DNA from: a bacterium
GTDB lineage: Bacteria; UBA9089; JAHJRX01
Direction of reading: 5' to 3'
DNA: 5,444 bases
Assembly (NCBI GenBank): GCA_030017825.1
Contig: JASEGW010000107.1
Coordinates: 1 to 5,444, forward strand
The position numbers and the translations under genes were made by a program. This document shows positions 1 through 5,444 of this stretch, piece by piece; position 1 is the first letter of the stretch, and each line of letters opens with the position of its first letter. The notes under the pieces are model-generated. The model had not been told where the DNA came from. It saw only the letters and a program-made list of their open reading frames with translations, and did not search any database.

Positions 1-2
1 AA

Positions 3-71
3 TTTAGCGAAGAAATATTAATTCTTAAACTTAAAATAAAGGAACATATTCTTATATCGAACTCAGGTTAA
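3..71 (+). CDS. possible C-terminal end of an upstream gene (partial)
   Basis: The third forward frame is open from the left edge and stops at TAA 69-71. It would encode 22 residues ending in KEHILISNSG. The other two forward frames stop within the first 21 bases. The stop lies 29 bases before the next ATG, a spacing like that between the kinase and receiver genes further on, so this may be the end of an upstream operon member. The piece is too short to name a family, and in sequence this AT-rich an open stretch of 22 codons could occur by chance. Confidence 0.4.
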   Translation, partial: FSEEILILKLKIKEHILISNSG

Positions 72-100
72 ATTAAGATTTATCTTTAGGGTTTATTTTA

Positions 101-1267
101 ATGAAAGCAATAGATAATCTTTTCAAGATAGCCAATACTATTAATAATACAGCCAAAGCTTTTGAGGATCATACTCATAATCTAAAAAAAAAGATTGAAG
201 AATTAGCTTTTCTAAATAAAATCGAAAGAGTTATATTTTTAACTTCAGATTTAACTTTACTTTCTAATTTAGTGCTTCATATCGCATTAAGAATACTAAA
301 AGCAAAGTCTGGACTTCTTATTCTAATAAACAGCGATTCTCATGAATTGCAAATAAATAGTATTATCGGCTATGATAGCGAGGAAATAAAAGTTAAAAAA
401 ACCATTTCTACTAAAAATACTATTCCTGGGTGGGTAATTAAGAAAAAAGAACCTGTTTTAGTATATAACATAGACACTGATATTAGATTTCAGAATATAG
501 AAAGATTGGAATACGAGAAAGGCTCTTTTGTTTATATTCCTCTAATTGTCAAAAATGAAATTATAGGATTGCTTTGGTTTGGAAACAAAATTTCTAATAA
601 TGTATTTTCTGTTAATGAATTAATCTCTTTAAATGTTTTATCGAACGAAGCTGCTTCGGCTATTAAACATATACAACTATATACAGAATCAGAAAAGTCC
701 TACCTTTCTATCATACAAGGCTTGGCCTTAGCTATTGATGCTCGAGATCCTCACACTCACGGTCATTCTACGCAGGTAGCTCATTTTGCAAAATTAATTT
801 CTATTGAATTGGGGCTTAGCCAGAATAAAATAGATGATATTTACAATGCCAGCTTATTACATGATTTAGGAAAAGTAGGTATTAGTGATGAAATTTTAAA
901 AAAGAAAGCTAATCTAAGTGAAGAAGAAGATCGTTTAATTAAAATGCATCCTGTAATTGCTAAACAGATACTCTCGCCAATAAAAAGCCTAGAAGATATC
1001 ATTCCTTATATTTATCACCATCATGAGTGGTATAATGGGACAGGCTATCCAGATGGCCTATCTGGCGAAAAAATACCTTTAGGAGCAAGAATTATTGCTG
1101 TAGCAGATAGTTTCTCTGCTATGATTTCAAGGAGACCACGTTTCCATCACAACAAAACATTATCGTCAAAAGAAGCCTTAATGGAGCTTAAAAAAGGTAA
1201 AAGTATGCAATTTGACCCAAAAATTGTAAAGACATTTGAACAAATTGTAAAAGAAGATAAGATTTGA
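101..1267 (+). CDS. GAF domain–HD-GYP protein, predicted cyclic-di-GMP phosphodiesterase
   Basis: Predicted cytoplasmic enzyme of 388 residues that hydrolyses cyclic-di-GMP under control of an N-terminal sensor. Residues 1-45 look helical and may form a coiled coil. A GAF domain covers about 46-192 (SGW-like turn PGW 109-111, DTDIRF 125-130, PLIVK 147-151). The HD-GYP domain covers about 200-385: the lead-in ARDPHTHGHS 214-223, HDLGK 254-258, H283 in MHP, HHHEWYNGTGYP 306-317, and D336 in VAD. These are the metal ligands and the GYP signature of the family, so an active enzyme is expected. One difference is that the usual FDA after VAD is FSA (338-340), and the common RPYR reads RPRF (345-348). 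The start is ATG with a weak TTAGGG (86-91) about 9 bases upstream; no other ATG lies near. Its stop overlaps the TTG start of the kinase gene, so it belongs to the same operon. Substrate preference (cyclic-di-GMP or a related dinucleotide) cannot be read from sequence. Confidence 0.9.
   Translation: MKAIDNLFKIANTINNTAKAFEDHTHNLKKKIEELAFLNKIERVIFLTSDLTLLSNLVLHIALRILKAKSGLLILINSDSHELQINSIIGYDSEEIKVKKTISTKNTIPGWVIKKKEPVLVYNIDTDIRFQNIERLEYEKGSFVYIPLIVKNEIIGLLWFGNKISNNVFSVNELISLNVLSNEAASAIKHIQLYTESEKSYLSIIQGLALAIDARDPHTHGHSTQVAHFAKLISIELGLSQNKIDDIYNASLLHDLGKVGISDEILKKKANLSEEEDRLIKMHPVIAKQILSPIKSLEDIIPYIYHHHEWYNGTGYPDGLSGEKIPLGARIIAVADSFSAMISRRPRFHHNKTLSSKEALMELKKGKSMQFDPKIVKTFEQIVKEDKI
1264..1267 (+). 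promoter_or_regulatory. TTGA stop/start overlap coupling the HD-GYP and kinase genes
   Basis: The TGA stop of the phosphodiesterase (1265-1267) shares bases with a TTG start of the kinase (1264-1266). Only a weak purine run, AAGAAG (1251-1256), lies upstream. The arrangement fits re-initiation by ribosomes that have just ended the first gene. This is inferred from layout alone. Confidence 0.6.
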
Positions 1268-3021
1268 ATAACAAGATAAAAGTGCGAAAAAACAATGAAA
1301 ATGAAATAGTCCATCTGACTAATTTAAAATGGACTTTTCTTTTATTTTTATGCCTAATAATAGTATTTTTTCTAATTGAAGACAAAAATTTTTATTTATA
1401 TGTTTCATTGGGAATTGTATCTTTTCTTTGCTTAATAAATTTAATTCATAATAACTATGCTAGAAAAGAAAGAACAAAACCTATTTTCTCTGTCTTGATT
1501 ATAGGCCTTGATATTATAAGTTTAAGCGTAGTAATTTTCTTAAATAGAGAATATTTATTAAGATTTACTCCCTATATATATTCTTTACTAATTATTGAAT
1601 ATAGCCTACTTAAGGGTAAAAGAAATTGTTTTTTATTAGCTACTCTTTTTTCTTTATTGTATGCATCTATAGCTTATGTTCCTTGTCATCAGCAGTGGTT
1701 AAATGTTTTTGGATTAGATTGGAAAACATCTATATTCTCCTCTATGAATTATTATGAAATTACTTTTCATATGGGGTTTATATATATAGTAGCTTTTTTA
1801 ATGTGGTACTTAAATAAACAGAAAGATCTTATTTTTCAAGAAAAAGATAATCTAATAGATAACTTATATCAAACTAATAAAATCTTAGCAAAAACAAAAG
1901 ATGAAATAAAAGCTTACAATCAAACTTTAAAAATTCGTTTAGAGACTCAACAAATAACTCGCGATGCGATCAGACACGCTTACCATACCATAGAAACAAT
2001 AGTAGAAAACATCGGAAGTGGTTTGGTAATCATTAATAAAGAAGGAAAGATAGTAGTATTTAACAAGCAAGCAGAAAAGATTACTGGCTTTACTGCCTTA
2101 GAAGCTTTGAACAAAAAATGTAGTGATATTATTAAAAATGATCTATGTTTGAAAAACTGTCCTTTTGGCTCTACTAAGGAAGATGTATTCCTTTCTTCTG
2201 GTTATGGAATTATTTTGTGTAATAAATTTAATGAAAAAATTCCAGTAATAATTAATCATTCTTCTCTAAAAGATGAAGAAGGAAATACTATTGGAGCAGT
2301 AGAAGTGTTTACCGATATTTCAAAACTTAATGAAGTTAAAGAAATGGGTTCAGAGTTTTTGTCTTTGGTGTCTCATGAGTTAAAAGCTCCTCTAACTGTA
2401 ATAAAAGGTTATGCTTCTGTTCTCCTGAAGGAGAAATTAGGAAGAATCAACCAACCTCAAAAGGAAAGATTAGCTAAAATTGAGCAATATGTAGATAAAC
2501 TAAGTGAAATTGTGAGCAATCTGCTTGAATTCTCTAAAATAACTGCAGAAAATATAAAATTGGATAAAATCTCTTTAACTAAAATAATTAAAGAAGTTGT
2601 TGATACCTTTAAACAAGAGCTGAAAAATAGAGATTTAGATCTTAAGCTAAAAGAGAATGGTCATTCTTATTATATATTAGGAGATGCCCCTATCATAGAA
2701 AGAGTTTTTGTTAACTTAATAAATAATGCTATTAAATATACTTCTCCCAAGGGAAAAATAAGTATTGAAGTCGAAGAAGAAAAAGATATTGTCAATGTTT
2801 ATATTACTGATAATGGCATTGGTATTTTGCCAGAAGATATGCCAAAAATTTTTGATAAGTTTTATCGTTCTTCAGTCGTATCTTTAGATAAAGAAGGGAC
2901 AGGCTTGGGCTTAAGCATTGTAAAAAAAGTATTAGATATTCATGGTGCAAATATTAAGGTCTCCAGTGAAATAAATAAAGGTACGCAATTCTGTGTAAGT
3001 TTTAATAAAATTATGGTATAA
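1264..3021 (+). CDS. membrane-bound PAS sensor histidine kinase
   Basis: A 585-residue sensor kinase. Six hydrophobic helices (about 23-41, 44-62, 74-93, 101-116, 120-139, 167-184) anchor it. The charged segments KVRKNN, ARKERTK, KGKR and NKQKD fit cytoplasmic loops, and only the 140-166 loop is of any length outside. A likely coiled coil (about 188-240) leads to a PAS domain (about 240-353) with Cys286, Cys295, Cys299 and Cys319. HisKA has the phosphoacceptor His371 in SHELKAPL. The ATPase domain has N box NLINNAIKY (484-492), G1 DNGIG (516-520), F box KIFDKFY (528-534) and G2 GTGLGL (545-550), so all catalytic boxes are present. The start is TTG, and TTGA 1264-1267 also holds the previous stop, which suggests translational coupling. 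A GTG at 1282 is the nearest alternative and has no visible ribosome site. The likely partner is the receiver gene downstream. The membrane domain was not matched to a named sensor family. Confidence 0.92.
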   Translation: MNNKIKVRKNNENEIVHLTNLKWTFLLFLCLIIVFFLIEDKNFYLYVSLGIVSFLCLINLIHNNYARKERTKPIFSVLIIGLDIISLSVVIFLNREYLLRFTPYIYSLLIIEYSLLKGKRNCFLLATLFSLLYASIAYVPCHQQWLNVFGLDWKTSIFSSMNYYEITFHMGFIYIVAFLMWYLNKQKDLIFQEKDNLIDNLYQTNKILAKTKDEIKAYNQTLKIRLETQQITRDAIRHAYHTIETIVENIGSGLVIINKEGKIVVFNKQAEKITGFTALEALNKKCSDIIKNDLCLKNCPFGSTKEDVFLSSGYGIILCNKFNEKIPVIINHSSLKDEEGNTIGAVEVFTDISKLNEVKEMGSEFLSLVSHELKAPLTVIKGYASVLLKEKLGRINQPQKERLAKIEQYVDKLSEIVSNLLEFSKITAENIKLDKISLTKIIKEVVDTFKQELKNRDLDLKLKENGHSYYILGDAPIIERVFVNLINNAIKYTSPKGKISIEVEEEKDIVNVYITDNGIGILPEDMPKIFDKFYRSSVVSLDKEGTGLGLSIVKKVLDIHGANIKVSSEINKGTQFCVSFNKIMV

Positions 3022-3022
3022 T
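3014..3022 (+). promoter_or_regulatory. possible extended -10 promoter for the receiver gene
   Basis: TGGTATAAT matches the extended -10 consensus TGnTATAAT exactly and overlaps the last codons and stop of the kinase gene. Transcription would begin around 3029, leaving a leader of about 20 bases that includes the AGGT ribosome site. No good -35 box stands 17 bases upstream, but extended -10 promoters can do without one. In sequence this AT-rich the match may be chance. Confidence 0.3.
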
Positions 3023-3040
3023 ATAAGTTAGAAATCAGAT

Positions 3041-3044
3041 AGGT
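3041..3044 (+). promoter_or_regulatory. ribosome binding site of the receiver gene
   Basis: AGGT, preceded by GAT, stands six bases before ATG 3051. It is short, but it supports this start in a 29-base gap that otherwise shows little. Confidence 0.5.
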
Positions 3045-3050
3045 ATAAAT

Positions 3051-3431
3051 ATGAAAAAGATATTAATCGTAGAAGATGACTTAGATATAATTGATGTTTT
3101 AAGAATTATCTTAGAAGATAAATTTGAAGTTTTAGAAGCCCATAATGGGATAAAAGCTATTAATATTATTTACGAACAAATTCCTGATTTAATTGTTTTA
3201 GATATTACTCTCCCAGAAATGAATGGCTATCAAGTATGTAGGCTACTAAAAGAAGACGAAATTTATCAGCATATACCTATTATAATACTGACCTCTAAAT
3301 CTCAAAAAAGAGATCGCTTTTGGGGTATAGAAGCTGGCGCTGACAAATATATTACTAAGCCTTTTGATGCTGATGACATAATAGCTAGTATAGAAGAGCT
3401 ATTAATAAAGAAAGGCAAGCTGGAAGAATGA
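3051..3431 (+). CDS. receiver-only response regulator (CheY-like)
   Basis: A single REC domain of 126 residues with no output domain, so it should act by protein contact and not by binding DNA. The acidic pocket is E8, D9, D10, and the phosphoacceptor is Asp51 in VLDITLPEMNG (49-59). The switch residue is Thr81 in LTSKS, the aromatic switch position is Tyr100, and the conserved lysine is Lys103 in KPF. All expected catalytic residues are present and the length is normal for a stand-alone receiver. It lies 29 bases after a histidine kinase, its probable phosphodonor. Its last codons overlap the start of the diguanylate cyclase by four bases, so the two are probably made together. The inferred role is to pass the kinase signal to the cyclase or another partner, in effect a PleD/WspR-like REC–GGDEF pair split into two proteins. 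No direct evidence shows which protein it contacts. Confidence 0.93.
   Translation: MKKILIVEDDLDIIDVLRIILEDKFEVLEAHNGIKAINIIYEQIPDLIVLDITLPEMNGYQVCRLLKEDEIYQHIPIIILTSKSQKRDRFWGIEAGADKYITKPFDADDIIASIEELLIKKGKLEE
3428..3431 (+). promoter_or_regulatory. ATGA stop/start overlap coupling the receiver and cyclase genes
   Basis: The ATG of the cyclase (3428-3430) shares bases with the TGA stop of the receiver (3429-3431). AAAGG (3411-3415) is 12 bases upstream, and GGAAG (3422-3426) is too close to serve alone. The geometry suggests coupled translation and a fixed ratio of the two proteins. Confidence 0.7.
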
Positions 3432-5341
3432 CTCATAATTCACTTACCGAAGAAAAATATGATATTGATGTTTTGAAAAAGAAAGTGCAAGGATTGTCTT
3501 TAATTGTAGAAATCATTAAGGACATTAATTCTACCCTGAATGTAGAATCACTTCTTAGAAAAATTATTAAAGGAGCTACAACTATTTTAAACTCGGAAAT
3601 TGGTTCCCTGATGTTATATGATGAGAATTTAGACTGCCTTACTATAAAAGTTGCTAAAGGTTTAAGCAAAGAAGTTATAAAAAATACTAGAATTAAAATT
3701 GGAAAAAGTTTATCTGGGTGGATATTTAAAAATGGACAATCTTTATTAATTTCTGATGTGGAAAAAGATAAAAGATTTGCCAAAGAAAGTAGTGAAAAGT
3801 ATTACAATAAATCCTTTATTGGTACCCCTCTTATTGTTAAAGATAAAGTTATAGGAGTAATAAATATTAATAATAAGATTTCAAAAGATATTTTTACTCA
3901 TGATGATCTCTGGTTATTAGAAACTTTTGCCAATGAAACTGCTATAGCATTAGAAAATTCTAAGTTATATGAAGACACAAAAAGAAAATTAGATGAACTC
4001 TCGAATTTAACTCAAGAGCTTGCTGCTAGCAAATTAATTATCTCTAAAGTAAATCTACTTTTAGATAAAAAGCTTTATGACTTAACTATTATTAATAGAA
4101 TTAACAAGGTGGTTAGCCCAACCCCTCATCATAAAAATGTTATAAAATCAGTAGCAAGTGTAATAAGTGAATTTATTGATTACCATATATTTTCTTTTCT
4201 TTTAATAAATGAAGAAAAAGGGGGGGAGTTTTTTATAGACCCTGTCTATTTAGTGGATGAAAGATACATTATGGATATTAGATGTCAAGCTATAGAGAAA
4301 TATAGCAACTATTCTAATAGATTGGAAGTTAAAGAAAGTGAAATTATAAATGTGTTTTTAGATGTTACTCCGGTAATAACCTATAAAGCAGATACGGTGG
4401 ATGCTGCCTCTATCCTTTCCTTGCCTATAAAAATAGCCAATAAAGTTGTAGGGCTTATTTTATTGGGACAGTTTCGAAAAAAAGCTTTTAACAAAGAAGA
4501 TAAACGGTTTTTTTCCTTAGTTCGAGACCATTTAATTGTAGTCTTAGAAAATTCTCTCCTTTATGAAAAAGTAGAGAAGCTTTCTATTACAGACGGATTA
4601 ACTAAATTAATTGTACATAGACATTTTCAAGAATCTTTGATTAAAGAAGTAAAAAATGCTGAGAAAAGAAACTATCCTGTATCTTTATTTATGATTGATA
4701 TTGATTATTTTAAAGAATATAATGATCGTTATGGTCATCCTACAGGAGATATTGTTCTGCAAAAAGTTGCTCAAATACTAAAAGATAATGCTCGTTCTAC
4801 AGATATTGTAGCTAGATACGGAGGAGAAGAATTTGGAATTATCTTACCCCATACGGATAAAAATGAAGCCATTACTTTAGGAGAAAGAATTACCAAAATT
4901 ATAGAAAACTATAAATTTCCTAAGGAAGACAGTCAAAAAGGAAAAAAAATTACGGTAAGTGTTGGGTTGGCTACATATCCTGAAGATGTTGCAACTATTA
5001 CAGTTTTAATTGATGAAGCTGACAAAGCCTTATATCAAGCTAAGAAAAATGGTAAAAATCAAATTTGTTTTTATAGAGAATTAACCTTAGAGTATCATCA
5101 TCAACTACCTATGAAAGCAAGAAAAATAGCCCTTCTTGGTGATTTTAATAACTGGTCCAAAGAAAAGTATATTCTAGAGAATATCAGAAATAATGCTTGG
5201 AAGATAGAATTTAAACTTTTTCCAGGAAGATATAGATATAAATTCCTCGTTAATGATACCATTTGGATTTCCGACCCCAGTGCTTTTGAATATATAGATG
5301 ATGAATTCGGTGAAAAAACTTCCCTTTTGGTAGTAAAGTAG
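3428..5341 (+). CDS. GAF–GAF–GGDEF diguanylate cyclase with C-terminal glycogen-binding (CBM48/AMPK-beta-like) domain
   Basis: A 637-residue predicted cytoplasmic enzyme that makes cyclic-di-GMP from two GTP. GAF1 covers about 20-178 (SGW 96-98, DKDKRF-like segment, PLIVK 134-138), a coiled-coil linker about 180-214, and a weaker GAF2 about 215-378. The GGDEF domain (about 380-549) begins ITDGLTKL, has metal and GTP residues in DIDYFKEYND (424-433), the signature GGEEF (465-469), and an I-site RSTD (456-459) five residues before it. It should therefore be active and inhibited by its product. From about 552 to the end is a CBM48-type domain: GDFNNWSK (571-578), PGRYRYKF (599-606), Trp613, DP (616-617), ending in a LLVV strand. 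This resembles the glycogen-binding domain of AMPK beta. ATG 3428 is the first start in its frame (the frame is closed at 3386-3388) and overlaps the receiver stop as ATGA; AAAGG (3411-3415) may be its ribosome site. The domain calls are secure, while the ligand of the CBM and the signals of the GAFs are inference. Confidence 0.92.
   Translation: MTHNSLTEEKYDIDVLKKKVQGLSLIVEIIKDINSTLNVESLLRKIIKGATTILNSEIGSLMLYDENLDCLTIKVAKGLSKEVIKNTRIKIGKSLSGWIFKNGQSLLISDVEKDKRFAKESSEKYYNKSFIGTPLIVKDKVIGVININNKISKDIFTHDDLWLLETFANETAIALENSKLYEDTKRKLDELSNLTQELAASKLIISKVNLLLDKKLYDLTIINRINKVVSPTPHHKNVIKSVASVISEFIDYHIFSFLLINEEKGGEFFIDPVYLVDERYIMDIRCQAIEKYSNYSNRLEVKESEIINVFLDVTPVITYKADTVDAASILSLPIKIANKVVGLILLGQFRKKAFNKEDKRFFSLVRDHLIVVLENSLLYEKVEKLSITDGLTKLIVHRHFQESLIKEVKNAEKRNYPVSLFMIDIDYFKEYNDRYGHPTGDIVLQKVAQILKDNARSTDIVARYGGEEFGIILPHTDKNEAITLGERITKIIENYKFPKEDSQKGKKITVSVGLATYPEDVATITVLIDEADKALYQAKKNGKNQICFYRELTLEYHHQLPMKARKIALLGDFNNWSKEKYILENIRNNAWKIEFKLFPGRYRYKFLVNDTIWISDPSAFEYIDDEFGEKTSLLVVK
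5081..5338 (+). other. CBM48/AMPK-beta-like glycogen-binding domain at the end of the cyclase gene
   Basis: These codons encode residues 552-637, directly after the last strand of the GGDEF domain with almost no linker. The first strand (LTLEYHHQLP) is followed by KIALLGDFNNWS, then W591, PGRYRYKF, IWISDP and a final LLVV strand. This is the order seen in AMPK-beta carbohydrate modules. Compared from memory with rat AMPK beta-1, W576, K605 and W613 fall at the positions of sugar-contacting Trp100, Lys126 and Trp133, while the Asn150 position appears to be Thr631. Binding of glycogen or a similar alpha-glucan is likely but inferred. Confidence 0.82.
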
Positions 5342-5414
5342 GGGTAAATTATAAGTCTGCAAGTAAGTACCCATGCAAAAATAATTAGATATTGTAGCAC
5401 ACTAAAGTAAAATT
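5342..5414. other. AT-rich spacer after the cyclase gene, no gene seen
   Basis: The stretch between the cyclase stop and the heptamer repeat has no credible reading frame. The only symmetry noticed is GGGTA (5342-5346) against TACCC (5368-5372), a five-pair stem with a 21-base loop and no following T run, which is too weak to call a terminator. No promoter with both boxes was seen. Confidence 0.5.
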
Positions 5415-5442
5415 CGAAGCACGAAATCCGAAATCCGAAACA
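5415..5442. repeat. tandem heptamer repeat, CGAAATC type (cut by window edge)
   Basis: Four heptamers follow one another without gaps: CGAAGCA (5415-5421), CGAAATC (5422-5428), CGAAATC (5429-5435) and CGAAACA (5436-5442), followed by AA at the window edge. The first four bases of each unit are constant and the last three vary. Short intergenic CGAAATC-like runs are, from memory, frequent in genomes of some uncultured bacterial phyla, including Omnitrophota. Whether the array continues past the right edge cannot be seen. No function is known to me. Confidence 0.75.
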
Positions 5443-5444
5443 AA

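Noticed and set aside
1..100. Promoter for the operon in the left-hand 100 bases
   Set aside because: No pair of -35 and -10 boxes at proper spacing was found. TAAGAT (74-79) alone is too weak, and the stretch may be the end of an upstream gene.
1188..1385. Minus-strand open frame across the HD-GYP/kinase junction
   Set aside because: It lies opposite two well-supported genes. Its hydrophobic, Phe/Leu-rich product is what the complement of Lys-rich AT-rich coding sequence gives, and no family motif is present.
3389..3431. Frameshift or programmed slip joining the receiver to the cyclase
   Set aside because: The receiver has a complete REC fold and normal length, the cyclase has its own ATG and N-terminal helix, and no slippery heptamer is evident. 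A normal ATGA overlap explains it.
3433..3783. Minus-strand open frame opposite the first GAF domain of the cyclase
   Set aside because: It is wholly inside a secure coding region on the other strand, with no recognisable domain.
5111..5341. In-frame ATG 5111 as a start for a separate small glycogen-binding protein
   Set aside because: No ribosome site stands before it, and it would remove the first strand of the CBM domain (residues 552-561).
5342..5372. GGGTA/TACCC inverted repeat as a terminator after the cyclase
   Set aside because: The stem has only five pairs with a 21-base loop and is not followed by a T run.
5101..5400. Two minus-strand open frames opposite the glycogen-binding domain
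   Set aside because: They overlap each other and the conserved CBM48 codons, and the products show no family features.

Overview
The window is strongly AT-rich (roughly 30% GC by eye). It holds four complete genes on the + strand, packed end to end, and probably the last codons of a fifth gene at the left edge. Every complete gene encodes a signalling protein. No RNA gene, transposase, CRISPR array or metabolic enzyme was seen. The source is probably a free-living, signalling-rich bacterium. The low GC, the GGDEF style with a DGLTxLxVHRxFQ-type start, and the heptameric CGAAATC repeats in the right-hand spacer together recall uncultured lineages such as Omnitrophota. That placement is a weak impression, not a demonstrated assignment.

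Layout: (1) 3-71, possible C-terminal end of an upstream gene. (2) 101-1267, a GAF–HD-GYP protein, predicted to be a cyclic-di-GMP phosphodiesterase. (3) 1264-3021, a membrane histidine kinase with six predicted TM helices, a coiled coil, a cysteine-containing PAS domain, HisKA and HATPase; its TTG start overlaps the previous stop. (4) 3051-3431, a receiver-only response regulator, preceded by a possible extended -10 promoter. (5) 3428-5341, a GAF–GAF–GGDEF diguanylate cyclase that ends in a CBM48/AMPK-beta-like glycogen-binding domain; its ATG overlaps the stop of the regulator. (6) 5342-5444, a spacer ending in a CGAAATC-type tandem heptamer array cut by the window edge.

Read as one operon, the genes form a compact circuit. 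A membrane kinase would phosphorylate the receiver, while an HD-GYP enzyme and a GGDEF enzyme at the two ends would degrade and make cyclic-di-GMP. The two enzymes carry similar N-terminal GAF domains. The most unusual element is the carbohydrate-binding module on the C-terminus of the diguanylate cyclase. It keeps the FNNW motif, the YKF lysine and the second tryptophan of AMPK-beta glycogen-binding domains. This suggests that cyclic-di-GMP synthesis is tied to glycogen or another alpha-glucan, either as a sensed signal or as a place of localisation.
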